Shown here: positions 9,249 to 17,888 of the stretch, piece by piece
Layout: the number at the start of each line of letters is the position of its first letter
Position numbering within the stretch: the first letter of the stretch is position 1
NCBI GenBank assembly: GCA_030694465.1
Contig: JAUXYJ010000088.1
Span: 62,001 to 126,000 of the forward strand
Length of the DNA: 64,000 nt
From: Deltaproteobacteria bacterium
Lineage (GTDB): Bacteria > Myxococcota_A > Polyangia > Polyangiales > Ga0077539
Direction: 5' to 3'
Notes under the pieces: model-generated
Seen by the model: the letters and a program-made list of their open reading frames with translations, nothing else
Told to the model about the DNA's origin: nothing
The model's database searches: none
Position numbers and translations under genes: made by a program

Positions 9249-10715
9249 CTAGCGAGGCTTGGTGGATTTGGGCGGGAGCCGACTCGGTGGACTCGAGAGC
9301 GTCCCTGGTGCCAGCGAGCTCTTTTTAGGCGCACGCGAGTTCTTGCGCTCGGTGCTCTTCGGCGGAGGTGTCGCGCTACGTTTGCTCTGCAGGCGCAGGC
9401 GCTCAAGCTCTTGCTCAAACTCGTCTCGGGCCATCCCTGCTTCGCGTGCGGCGAGACCCACGTCGCCGGTCCGATGCACCAAGCGTTCGAACCAGTCGCG
9501 GGTAAACGCGTCGAGCACGCGCTGCTTTGCCACTGCAGGATCGGGGGGCTTGGGACGCGCGTTGAGGGGCATCAAGAGCGCCGCGCGAGCTCTCGCAGGG
9601 CCCGCTGCAGGAAACTGCGACCGCGAGCCGGTATCAAAGTCGAGCGCGTGTGCGACGATGGCACGGAGGTCTTTGACATTGCGCGCGTAGTCTCGCGTCA
9701 TCGCGTGGACAAGCTCACCGTCGCCAAACGTCACATCCACCGATGCGATTTCGTGCACGAAATGGCGCACTAACAGGACAAGGTCATCAAGCCTTGCCCG
9801 CAAAGGCGGGAGCGTCAGTCGGACGGCACACACATGGGCCATGAGCTCTCGCCGAAGCTTGTTGTCTGTGGGCGAGCTACGAAGTCCCGGCAGCGCCGTC
9901 GCGATAATTCGCGCATCGAGCACACCTTCTTCGCGGCGCTCATAGAGGGCCAAAATCTCTCGCAGCGCCGAAGTAGGTGCGTCGCCGACGTGCTCGAGCA
10001 ACAGCGTAAAAGTGTCCGAACGTTGCGCGATTTGCACCAGCGAGGGGCGGTCCATTGCGTTCAGGCGAAAGTCCACGACAGTGACCGGCGATGCTGCAAA
10101 CCGAGAGGCCACATGAATCGCTTTGGTCAAGAGCGTGCGACCTGTGCCTTCTTCGCCTTCGAGTAAGAGCGGACAGTCGGTCGCGGCGAGCCGCTCTACG
10201 ATCCCGAATAGCTCTCGCATCGCGGTCGTCTGGCCCACCATGGGTCCAAACGTGGCGCGATCCGAAATGAGTTGGGGCACCTGCAAGTCAGCCCCGACGA
10301 GCTGAAGCGTCGTGCGCCCGATGACCATCTCAGAGCCCGAGGGGAGCACCCCATTCGCCAGCTTTTGCCCAGCAAATTGCGTCCCGCCATCGGAGCCTAG
10401 GTCACGCACTCTCACGCCCGCCGCGACGAGCGCCAGCTCAAGGTGATACTTGCCCACGGCTGGGTCACGAAGCACCAGGTCGTTGTCCGAGTGGGTGCCG
10501 ACCAGCAACGTCCCCGCTTCGAGCATCGCCTCGCGACCACGATCGGGCCCAGCCGTAACACGGACGCGAACGCGCCGGACGTTGAGCGTCGAGCGGTCGT
10601 CCGTCATCAAGACGCCCGTTAGCGCGGGGATCTTGGGAGATGGTGCAACCGATGGGCGCGATGAACCCGTATGCGGAGGGGACAGCTCACCCTCGCGGCC
10701 TTCCTGATGACTCAC
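9249..10715 (-). CDS. FHA-domain protein with degenerate sigma-54-activator (AAA+) module
   Basis: A 488-residue protein. Residues about 50-135 form an FHA phosphothreonine-binding domain (LLVGTHSDNDLVLRDPAVGK, then RDLGSDGGT). Residues about 155-375 align by eye with the AAA+ module of sigma-54 activators, starting FGPMVGQTTAMRELF. The P-loop reads EGEEGTGRT, with Arg where the catalytic Lys should be. The GAFTGA loop that contacts sigma-54 is missing, and Walker B is replaced by TLLLEH. Near residues 410-445 lies a Fis-type helix-turn-helix-like stretch (GDVGLAAREAGMARDEF), and the tail is basic and Pro/Ser-rich. It is therefore unlikely to remodel sigma-54 polymerase. It converges on thiL with a 12-base gap. 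Confidence 0.82.
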   Translation of the reverse strand: MSHQEGREGELSPPHTGSSRPSVAPSPKIPALTGVLMTDDRSTLNVRRVRVRVTAGPDRGREAMLEAGTLLVGTHSDNDLVLRDPAVGKYHLELALVAAGVRVRDLGSDGGTQFAGQKLANGVLPSGSEMVIGRTTLQLVGADLQVPQLISDRATFGPMVGQTTAMRELFGIVERLAATDCPLLLEGEEGTGRTLLTKAIHVASRFAASPVTVVDFRLNAMDRPSLVQIAQRSDTFTLLLEHVGDAPTSALREILALYERREEGVLDARIIATALPGLRSSPTDNKLRRELMAHVCAVRLTLPPLRARLDDLVLLVRHFVHEIASVDVTFGDGELVHAMTRDYARNVKDLRAIVAHALDFDTGSRSQFPAAGPARARAALLMPLNARPKPPDPAVAKQRVLDAFTRDWFERLVHRTGDVGLAAREAGMARDEFEQELERLRLQSKRSATPPPKSTERKNSRAPKKSSLAPGTLSSPPSRLPPKSTKPR

Positions 10716-10939
10716 GAAGCCTCCGACAGCGCGACAGTATCAAGCATGTGACTCCAGTGCTGAGAGCAAACACGAGCTGACCCAGCAGAATCACACGTCA
10801 GTGTCACGACGGATGCTTCTTTGTTGCGCGACGAAATTCCCAATCGACCTCGTCGTGTCATGCCAAGAAACCCTCCGACTCGACCAATTGAGAGCATAGC
10901 GGTCTGCATCGCGCACTGCTAGGGTGAAATGTCAATTCG

Positions 10940-11725
10940 ATGAATCCCATCAAAATTCGAGAAATTCTTGAGCGCGTCCAAGCTGGCGAGCTCTCTGTCG
11001 AGCAGTCCCTTGAGTCCCTGAAGGACCTTCCGTTTCAAGATCTCGGCTTTGCGCGGGTCGATCATCATCGCGCGCTCAGGCAAGGTCACCCCGAAGTGAT
11101 TTTGGGCCAGTGGAAGACCACGGCGCAGATCGTCGGGATCGTCGAGAGTATTTTGGCGCGCGGCCAGAACATCCTTGTCACACGGGTGGACGAGGCAAAA
11201 GCACTGCAAATTTGCACGGTGATTCCCCAACTCGTCTACGACAGCTCGGCCCGCACCCTCACGTTTCACGCGCAGCCGTTGCCTATCCGTGGGCGCGCTC
11301 CCCTCGCGATCGTAACCGCTGGGACCGCGGATTTGCCCGTAGCCGACGAGGCCGCGGTCACCGCGCGGATGCTCGGGCTCGAGGTGATCCGCGTGACGGA
11401 CGTCGGAGTCGCCGGGATCCACCGCCTCATGGACGCTCGGTCCACACTCGAGAACGTGGGCGTGGTCATCGTGGTGGCTGGCATGGAAGGCGCGCTCCCG
11501 AGTGTCATCGGCGGGCTGATTTCAAGACCAATCATCGCGGTGCCTACGAGCGTTGGATACGGCGCACAGTTTCAAGGTCTTGCAGCGCTGCTAACAATGC
11601 TCAACTCGTGCGCGTCGGGAGTCACAGTGGTCAACATTGACAACGGTTTCGGCGCAGCATTTGCTGCCTCGATGATCTTGCGCCGAGATGACTCTCTGCC
11701 GCACGCGCCTCCCGTGACGGTGTAG
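10940..11725 (+). CDS. larB: LarB, pyridinium-3,5-biscarboxylic acid mononucleotide synthase
   Basis: LarB carboxylates nicotinic acid adenine dinucleotide and cleaves it, the first step in making the nickel-pincer nucleotide cofactor of lactate racemase and relatives. The 261-residue protein begins with the family's helical N terminus, including the FARVDHHRALRQGHPEVILG segment. Residues about 125-255 are a PurE-like domain (VTAGTADLPVADEAA, VVAGMEGALPSVIGG, VPTSVGYG). The tail NIDNGFGAAFAA matches the conserved LarB ending. No strong Shine-Dalgarno sequence is seen before the ATG; a -10-like TAGGGT lies 14 bases upstream. larC follows. Confidence 0.94.
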   Translation: MNPIKIREILERVQAGELSVEQSLESLKDLPFQDLGFARVDHHRALRQGHPEVILGQWKTTAQIVGIVESILARGQNILVTRVDEAKALQICTVIPQLVYDSSARTLTFHAQPLPIRGRAPLAIVTAGTADLPVADEAAVTARMLGLEVIRVTDVGVAGIHRLMDARSTLENVGVVIVVAGMEGALPSVIGGLISRPIIAVPTSVGYGAQFQGLAALLTMLNSCASGVTVVNIDNGFGAAFAASMILRRDDSLPHAPPVTV

Positions 11726-11730
11726 CGCAA

Positions 11731-11767
11731 GAGAGAGCGGCTCGGTGACATCTGGGTGAGCTCTCTC
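11731..11767 (+). other. Inverted repeat (hairpin) between larB and larC
   Basis: GAGAGAGC at 11731-11738 is the exact reverse complement of GCTCTCTC at 11760-11767, with a 21-base loop. It lies 6 bases after the larB stop. No T run follows, so it is not a classical intrinsic terminator. It may be a processing or stability hairpin that sets the ratio of LarB to LarC. Confidence 0.45.
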
Positions 11768-11819
11768 GGTCAACGCGCGACAGGACGGCGCTGTTCGGCT
11801 ATGGAGGCTGCCGAAAGCG

Positions 11820-13187
11820 ATGCCTCACGACGACCCCTCGGACCCTAGCCATCACCACGCGCCTTCGGCACACGCAACGATCGCGGTTCGAAGGTACGTC
11901 GCCGCGCGTTCTGCCAAGGTCGGCAAGCCCGTCCACGATGCAGGGCACTCGACGCTGCCCTCGGACACCCGGCTGCATTTGGACTGCTTTTCGGGCCTCT
12001 CGGGGGACATGATCGTAGGAGCGTTGCTCGATCTCGGGGGTCCCTTTGAGGTGGTCGAGAGCGCCCTTCGTTGCGTCGCGCTCGAGGGCTACGCGATCAC
12101 AGCGCACCGTGTGGACGTCTCGTCCATCGCGTGCACTCGGTTTGTCGTAGAGGTAGAGCCAGGCCACCCACAACGGAGCTGGCGTGACATCCGCGCGCTT
12201 ATCGAGAATTCCTCGCTCAGTGACGAAATTCGACGTGGAGTTTTGCTGTCTTTTTCTGTTCTGGCCGAGGCCGAAGCGCGGGTCCATCGTGTCGAAGTCG
12301 ACGACGTTCATTTTCACGAAGTAGGGGCCGTGGACTCGATTGTAGACATCGTCGCGGCCAGCGCGCTGTTCGACTACTTTGGCGCAAAAGTGACCTGCGC
12401 ACCCCTCCCGATGGGTCGTGGATTTGCTCGCACAGATCACGGGATCATTCCGCTTCCTGCGCCCGCGGTGCTTGAGGTGCTCCAGGGCGCGCCGACCTAC
12501 GATGCGGGGATCGAAGGCGAGCTGGTGACTCCGACCGGGGCAGCGCTTGTACGTGCGTTTGTGCAGGAGTTTCTCACATGGCCACCGATGGGCCCTGTGC
12601 GTACCGGCTTCGGCGCGGGCACACGTTCGCTGGCTGATCGCCCCAACGCGCTGCGGGTGATTCTTGCGCGCGATGGTGAGGCCAGAGCCGACAACATCGC
12701 AGAGCCTTCGACCAGCCATGTCGTGATCGAGACCAACATCGATGACGCTTCGAGTGAGACCATCGCCCTCGCGTGTGCAGAGCTCTTGCGTGCTGGCGCG
12801 CTAGACGTTTGGACCGAGGCCATCACGATGAAAAAATCGCGACAAGCCACCAAGCTCTCGGCGCTCGTTGCGCGTGAAGACGCGGACCGAATCGCACGCG
12901 TGGTGCTGCGAGAGACTACGTCTTTGGGCGTTCGTTTTGTCTCGTGTTCGAGACTCGAGCGTCCGCGACGGATGGTCGAAGTGCAGACGCAGTGGGGCTC
13001 TATTCGCTGCAAAATCGCTGATGAAGATGATCTTCCGCCGGTGGGCAAACCCGAAGACGACGACGTCGCGGCGGTCGCACGCGCAGCTCAAATCCCAGCG
13101 CGAGTCGTCCGCGAGACGGCCCACGCTGCTCTCCAAGTGCTGATTGGCACCGCACACTCGCTGCCCGAGCCGCGAGCACCGAAGTGA
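11820..13187 (+). CDS. larC: LarC, nickel-pincer cofactor biosynthesis (nickel insertion)
   Basis: LarC is a CTP-dependent cyclometallase that inserts nickel into the pincer nucleotide. The 455-residue protein has a His-rich N-terminal extension, then LDCFSGLSGDMIVGALLDLG near residue 55 and the VHFHEVGAVDSIVDIV segment. Later come GELVTPTGAAL, ETNIDDASSE and a TTSLGVRF motif, all typical of LarC. In some lactobacilli the coding region is split into larC1 and larC2 joined by frameshifting; here it is one uninterrupted frame. A GGAGG lies about 13 bases before the ATG. LarE and LarA are not in the window. Confidence 0.94.
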   Translation: MPHDDPSDPSHHHAPSAHATIAVRRYVAARSAKVGKPVHDAGHSTLPSDTRLHLDCFSGLSGDMIVGALLDLGGPFEVVESALRCVALEGYAITAHRVDVSSIACTRFVVEVEPGHPQRSWRDIRALIENSSLSDEIRRGVLLSFSVLAEAEARVHRVEVDDVHFHEVGAVDSIVDIVAASALFDYFGAKVTCAPLPMGRGFARTDHGIIPLPAPAVLEVLQGAPTYDAGIEGELVTPTGAALVRAFVQEFLTWPPMGPVRTGFGAGTRSLADRPNALRVILARDGEARADNIAEPSTSHVVIETNIDDASSETIALACAELLRAGALDVWTEAITMKKSRQATKLSALVAREDADRIARVVLRETTSLGVRFVSCSRLERPRRMVEVQTQWGSIRCKIADEDDLPPVGKPEDDDVAAVARAAQIPARVVRETAHAALQVLIGTAHSLPEPRAPK

Positions 13188-13270
13188 TGTATTGCGGTAC
13201 TCTGCCGCTTTGCGTTTAGCCAAAGACGAAGTGTGCTCTGCGTACACCTCGACGATTCACCAAGGACACG

Positions 13271-14872
13271 ATGGGTCTTACTTCAATGCGAAAACTGACA
13301 CTCCTTTCATTCACCGCGCTGATCGCTGGATGCCCCCAACCCACCGAGCGCCCCGATGTCACCATCCCCGACGTTGTGCAGCCCGATCGCACGAGCGTTG
13401 ATCGCGTGACGCCGCCCGAGGCCGGCCCCGATGTGGTCGCTCCCATGGACATGACCGCACAAGACGCGACCATGGAGAGCGGCGTCGCAGACGACGTGAT
13501 GATGTCGAATGATGCCGGCAATGCAGGCGACGCGACCGCCGAGGCTTCGATGGACGCCGCCGTCGGACCTGCCGCGCAGATCCGCGCGGTCATGATGTCT
13601 GCAGCTGCGACGGCGATTGACCTCCCTGTTGAGAACGTCTTGGTCACCTATGTGGTCCCTGCAATCACCGGCGCCACGGCGGGCAACGACCCCGCGGGCT
13701 TCACCGTCCAGGCCGACATGGCAGGACCCGCTCTCTTTCTAGAGGTCCTCCCGTCGAGCCTCACGCCCTCGCCCACGGTGGGCGACCGCGTGAGCTTCCG
13801 CGTCACGCGAACGCGCGCGGTCAACAGCGGCATGTCACGCTGGGTAAGCACCGTATCGGGCTACACGCGCCTGAGCGGAGCCAACCCCGTGGCGCCCCTC
13901 ACCCAGGATCTCTCAAGCGCAGCGGACATCGTCAGCAACCTCCCCAACTACGAATACGAGCTGATTTCGCTCACCGGAACGATCACAGACAACGGCACCG
14001 CCGCGGGCTCGTCGTTTCAGTCATTCGCCATCACGACGGCGGGCATCCCGACTGCGGACACCAACCTTCGCCTCCGCATGCCCATGGCGCTCTCGACCAG
14101 CCTCGGCGCCCGCCAAGGCTGCCGCTTCACGATCGGCCCGACGCCCCTCTGGCGCTTCATCGCCGCTGCGCAGCCCAGCGCCTGGACGGCATCTGACATC
14201 ATGCTCTCGATGTGCCCAACCGCGATGGACGCAGGGGTTGACGTCGCCGACGCGCGCGCAGACGCAAGTGACGCGAGCGACGTGGCAGACGTGCGCACCG
14301 ACGTTGCGGATGCAAGCGACGTCCCTGTGCCCAGCGACGCAGCGGACAGCGGCGGATGTGTCCCGCAGCTTGTGATCAACGAGCTTCAATCGCGTGGCGT
14401 GGCCGCAGGCGATGAGTTCATCGAAATCTTCAACGCCGGCAGGTGCGCGGTCAATCTTGAGGGTTGGACGGTCTCGTACCAATCAAGCAGCGGAACGAGC
14501 GCAGCGAGCGTCAAGTGGACAGGCGCAGCGGGTCAAATGCTCAACGCAGGTCAGTACGGCGTGATCATTTCGGGCACCGTCCCTGCAGTCCCTGCAGGAG
14601 TGGTCACCCTCGCCATGCTGACCTCCATCGGTATGGCAGACACCGGTGGCGTTGGGCTCTTCAACATGGGCACGCGCGTTGACTCGGTGACCTATCAGCA
14701 GACCGCCGGCGGAATCGCTGCGGGACATCCGATGACTGAGAACACCCCGGCGACGTCGCCGGCCGGTATGCCCGTCATCATCGCGCGTCGCCCCAATGGT
14801 GCCGACACGAACAACAACAGCGTAGATTTTGTTGGGACGGCGACCCACTCGATGGGCGCTGCAAACCCCTAA
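13271..14872 (+). CDS. Lipoprotein with Asp-rich linkers and C-terminal lamin-tail domain
   Basis: A 533-residue secreted lipoprotein. The N terminus has a basic start, a hydrophobic stretch and the lipobox LIAGC, followed by a linker dominated by Asp, Pro and Ala. The middle part (about residues 100-310) is a beta-rich domain that I do not recognise. A second linker of Asp/Ala/Val repeats (DVADARADASDASD and on, about residues 316-355) leads to a lamin-tail (LTD) domain from about residue 365: LVINELQSRG, then GDEFIEIFNAG, LEGWTVSY and a tail ending NSVDFVG. The ATG at 13271 is preferred because AAGGA lies 5 bases upstream. The protein is probably displayed on the cell surface. Confidence 0.85.
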   Translation: MGLTSMRKLTLLSFTALIAGCPQPTERPDVTIPDVVQPDRTSVDRVTPPEAGPDVVAPMDMTAQDATMESGVADDVMMSNDAGNAGDATAEASMDAAVGPAAQIRAVMMSAAATAIDLPVENVLVTYVVPAITGATAGNDPAGFTVQADMAGPALFLEVLPSSLTPSPTVGDRVSFRVTRTRAVNSGMSRWVSTVSGYTRLSGANPVAPLTQDLSSAADIVSNLPNYEYELISLTGTITDNGTAAGSSFQSFAITTAGIPTADTNLRLRMPMALSTSLGARQGCRFTIGPTPLWRFIAAAQPSAWTASDIMLSMCPTAMDAGVDVADARADASDASDVADVRTDVADASDVPVPSDAADSGGCVPQLVINELQSRGVAAGDEFIEIFNAGRCAVNLEGWTVSYQSSSGTSAASVKWTGAAGQMLNAGQYGVIISGTVPAVPAGVVTLAMLTSIGMADTGGVGLFNMGTRVDSVTYQQTAGGIAAGHPMTENTPATSPAGMPVIIARRPNGADTNNNSVDFVGTATHSMGAANP

Positions 14873-14889
14873 TCGCGCGTGCTGCATTC

Positions 14890-14909
14890 GGCAGTCACTT
14901 TTGACTGCC
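14890..14909 (+). terminator. Perfect 8-bp stem-loop between two genes
   Basis: GGCAGTCA (14890-14897) pairs exactly with TGACTGCC (14902-14909) across a CTTT loop. It sits 18 bases after the stop of the lamin-tail lipoprotein gene and before the next ATG at 14933. There is no downstream T run, so it may be a weak terminator. It could equally be an operator, because a -10-like TAGTGT follows at 14917-14922. Confidence 0.45.
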
Positions 14910-14932
14910 CGCGCGGTAGTGTTCTCGCTCCC

Positions 14933-16948
14933 ATGACGCACTCCCGCGGCTCTATTCTGGTAGTCGACGATGACGCCGTAACGCGACACATTCTCTACGA
15001 CTACCTCGTGCGGGCGGGCTACGAGGCGATCGTCGCTGCGTCAGGCCAAGAGGCCCTTGAGCGGCTGCGATCAACGCCAGTCTCGCTCGTTTTGCTCGAC
15101 CTCGTGCTGCCCGATGTAGACGGCTACGATGTCCTGCGGCAAATCCGCGAGGGAGAACACTCACGCGATGTGCCCGTCGTCGTGCTGACGGCGCTCGAGG
15201 GCGACGACGAGATCGCGCGTGCTTTCGAAGAGGGCGCAGACGATTTTCTTCACAAGCCCTTTCGCAACGCAGAGCTCATCGCGCGGATCCGCGGGCAGCT
15301 CAGGCTCCGAAGCTATCTCTTCGAGATCGCTCAGAAAGAGCACGACGCTGCGGTGTTGGTCGAGCTAACCCAGGCGCTCGCGACGAACCTAGACATTCGT
15401 CAAATTTTGCATTCGGTCGTCCGTAAGATTGCAGAGACGGTCCAGGTCGATCGCTGCTCCATCATCGTCGCACGTGAAGGCAGCGGACGTGGCTTCGTCG
15501 TGGCAGCGAGCGACGACGCCGGGGTGCACAATCTCCCCATTGAGCTTGAGAAATACCCTGAAATTCAGCAGGTACTTCAGACTCGCCAGCCACTGACGAT
15601 CGACGACGCGAGCAAACACCCGCTGCTGGATCCGGTGCGCTCAACCGCCAAGTATCACTCGCTGATGCTGTTGCCGATCGCGTTCGAGGACCGCCCCCTT
15701 GGGGTTCTATTTTTGCGCGCGATGGACGGCCGCGCGAAGCTCAGCGACCGCGAGCTCGCGTTCTGTAAGATCGCTGCCAACGCAACGGCCGTTGCCTTGC
15801 GCAACGCGCGGGTGCTTCAGCAACTGCGCGATGAGACGGTCGCGTTGGACACGCGTGCCCATGCAGCTGAGAGCAAGGCGCGGTCTCTCGAGCAGTACCA
15901 CCTGCTATTTCGCTCGGCAGCCGACGGGATTATGGTGTTTGACAAGTCCACCGTCGTGCGTTTCGTCAATCCGCGGGGTTCAGAGATTCTGGGGCGGACG
16001 ACAGACCAAATTATCAATCAACGGATTGGAAAGTTTGTCTTCGACGAAGATCTTCAGCAGGCAAAAGCTGCCGCAGAAGCGTCTCAACGCGGCGAGCGTG
16101 TGAGCCTTGATGTTCGCGTCCGACACGAATCCGAGGTCTTGACCTTGTCCGTGTCGCTCTCTCCGCTTGAGAGCGACGGTAGTACCGTGATCGCGACCTT
16201 TCGCGACGTCAGCGCCGAGCGAGCGACGGCCCTGGAGCTCTCACGTACTCGTGACTTTCTCACTGCGCTGATTGAGTCGTCACCCGATGCGATCGTCGCG
16301 GCGGATGTTCGAGGACGCATTCTTGTCTGGAACCGTGCTGCCGAGCGCATCTGTGGCATGCCGCGCGAGGAGGTCATCGGTCAGCGCAACGTTGCGGCGA
16401 TCTATCCTGTGGGGATCGCGCAGCAAATCATGGCCCGCCTGCGTGAAGGGGAGTCCTCGACGGGGATGGCCCGCCTTGAGAACTTTCGCACTGAGCTGAT
16501 CACGCCCACGGGTGAAGAGATCCCGATTCATCTGTCGGCCGCGATCGTCCGTGAGAACGGTCGCGACGCTGGGACGATCGGGATCTTCTCGGATTTGCGT
16601 GACCGAATCCATATGGAAGCGCGATTGGCACACGCCCAAGAGCGCCTAAAGATGACAGAGAAGCAGTCGCTGGTTGCGCAGCTTGCCGGGACCGCCGCGC
16701 ACGAGCTCAACCAACCGCTCACATCGATTATGGGCTATGCAGAGCTGCTCAAGCGGCGTTCGCCTGATGATTCTCACGCCGTTCGCGCCTCGACGGTGAT
16801 CATTCAAGAGGCCGAACGCATGGCCGACATCGTGCGCAAGCTCGGAAACATGAGCCGTCTTGACACCAAAGACTACGTCGGCGCGACGAAGATTTTTGAT
16901 CTCGAGCGCAACTCGCAATCGCAAGACGAACCGCCCACCGAGGAGTGA
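14933..16948 (+). CDS. REC-GAF-PAS-PAS-HisKA signalling protein lacking an ATPase domain
   Basis: With the ATG at 14933 the protein has 671 residues. Order: receiver domain (VDDD near residue 12, phospho-Asp near 56 in LLDLVLPD, and the conserved Lys in HKPF), GAF domain (about 150-295), helical linker, two PAS domains (about 325-435 and 440-560), and a HisKA dimerisation domain. The phosphoacceptor box AAHELNQPLTSIMGY has its His near residue 590. The protein then ends with an acidic tail, and no HATPase domain (N, G1 or G2 box) is present. It cannot autophosphorylate by itself, so it probably works as a phosphotransfer or scaffold protein. In-frame start codons upstream overlap the hairpin at 14890. 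Confidence 0.87.
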   Translation: MTHSRGSILVVDDDAVTRHILYDYLVRAGYEAIVAASGQEALERLRSTPVSLVLLDLVLPDVDGYDVLRQIREGEHSRDVPVVVLTALEGDDEIARAFEEGADDFLHKPFRNAELIARIRGQLRLRSYLFEIAQKEHDAAVLVELTQALATNLDIRQILHSVVRKIAETVQVDRCSIIVAREGSGRGFVVAASDDAGVHNLPIELEKYPEIQQVLQTRQPLTIDDASKHPLLDPVRSTAKYHSLMLLPIAFEDRPLGVLFLRAMDGRAKLSDRELAFCKIAANATAVALRNARVLQQLRDETVALDTRAHAAESKARSLEQYHLLFRSAADGIMVFDKSTVVRFVNPRGSEILGRTTDQIINQRIGKFVFDEDLQQAKAAAEASQRGERVSLDVRVRHESEVLTLSVSLSPLESDGSTVIATFRDVSAERATALELSRTRDFLTALIESSPDAIVAADVRGRILVWNRAAERICGMPREEVIGQRNVAAIYPVGIAQQIMARLREGESSTGMARLENFRTELITPTGEEIPIHLSAAIVRENGRDAGTIGIFSDLRDRIHMEARLAHAQERLKMTEKQSLVAQLAGTAAHELNQPLTSIMGYAELLKRRSPDDSHAVRASTVIIQEAERMADIVRKLGNMSRLDTKDYVGATKIFDLERNSQSQDEPPTEE

Positions 16949-16961
16949 TCAGCGGGTTTGC

Positions 16962-16991
16962 TTGCGACCCGAGATGAATCGGTGCTAGTCA
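16962..16991 (+). promoter_or_regulatory. Candidate housekeeping promoter for rpoZ
   Basis: TTGCGA at 16962-16967 and TAGTCA at 16986-16991 are separated by 18 bases and lie 32 bases upstream of the rpoZ ATG. The groES candidate promoter shares the -10-like TAGTC core. This is a match by eye only. Confidence 0.35.
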
Positions 16992-17022
16992 CACAAGATC
17001 ACTGTTTTAGCGGAGATTTACG

Positions 17023-17274
17023 ATGGCAAGAGTCACTGTCGAAGACTGTCTCGAGAAAGAAGAAAACCGATTTGCGCTAGTCATTCTAGCCGCGACTCGG
17101 ACTCGTCAGCTCATGAAGGGCGCGAGGCTTCTGCTTGAGTCACACAAATATCGCAACAAGCCTGCCGTCTTGGCCCTTCGCGAGATCGCTGAAGGCAAGG
17201 TGAAGTTCGCCACGCCCGCGAAGGACGCGGTGGATCAGTACATCAAGGACCAAAAGGCCAAATACGGTCAGTGA
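17023..17274 (+). CDS. rpoZ: DNA-directed RNA polymerase omega subunit
   Basis: The small omega subunit promotes RNA polymerase assembly by wrapping the beta-prime C terminus. The 83-residue protein opens MARVTVEDC and has the conserved [16 protein letters not shown] segment (normal pattern NRFELV-LAA-RARQL), then [20 protein letters not shown] Shine-Dalgarno lies 9 bases before the ATG. It is monocistronic here; spoT or gmk, often next to rpoZ, are not seen. Confidence 0.94.
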   Translation: MARVTVEDCLEKEENRFALVILAATRTRQLMKGARLLLESHKYRNKPAVLALREIAEGKVKFATPAKDAVDQYIKDQKAKYGQ

Positions 17275-17315
17275 TCGTGTCGTCTGGGTGTGTCGTGGGT
17301 CCGTAGCGTTCGAGA

Positions 17316-17888
17316 CTACGCGTCGCCGTTCATCGCGCCAGGAAACACACCCTGCTCAGCCAGCGCCTCAAGCGCACTTGGGCTGTTGCTCTGCTTCCAT
17401 CGGTCGTAGAGCTTGACCATGTCACGTGCGGTCGCCCCGAGGCCTACCGCGACGGCGACTTCGGCCAAGACCTCGCTGTAACGCACAAAGCGAGCCCCAA
17501 GCTCTGTCAAGAGCTCCGGTGTGGGTCCGTTTTGGACGACTCCCTGCGACGCGCGTTGGTAAGCGAATGACCCGACATGAATAAACAGTGGGCGCTGAGC
17601 CTCACGCGCGAACTCTGGCATAAAGCCAACAAGATAGAGCGTTCGATCGCCGAGCGCCCTGAGGCCCTCGGTGCTGCCATGGCTGCGCTGTGCTTGAAGC
17701 GCCTCGTCGAGGGCGAGCACGACCGAGCCGGCAGCATCGCGGGCAAATTCGGGACTGGCGGCAGACGCCAAGATCGTCGACAGGTGCGCGCTCGCGCCGT
17801 GCTCGGGACTGACGCCACACCGCTCCGCAGCTTCATCAACGGCCGAAGCAAAGAACCCCTGCAGATCGCGAACCGCTTCAATGGACAT
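17316..17888 (-). CDS. Conserved-looking hypothetical protein
   Basis: Not recognised with certainty. The ATG at 17888 has a good GGAG site upstream and gives 190 residues, mainly alpha-helical, without a signal peptide or membrane helix. The central part (LGDRTLYLVGFMPEFAREAQ, then VGSFAYQRAS) resembles a hypothetical family I recall from Myxococcota in which a GD-x-SL-x-x-SGFF segment is followed by a YIAMGG-x-AY segment. This is memory, not a search. The frame is open upstream to 18203, but the extension has biased composition and no ribosome site. It faces rpoZ tail to tail. Confidence 0.75.
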   Translation of the reverse strand: MSIEAVRDLQGFFASAVDEAAERCGVSPEHGASAHLSTILASAASPEFARDAAGSVVLALDEALQAQRSHGSTEGLRALGDRTLYLVGFMPEFAREAQRPLFIHVGSFAYQRASQGVVQNGPTPELLTELGARFVRYSEVLAEVAVAVGLGATARDMVKLYDRWKQSNSPSALEALAEQGVFPGAMNGDA

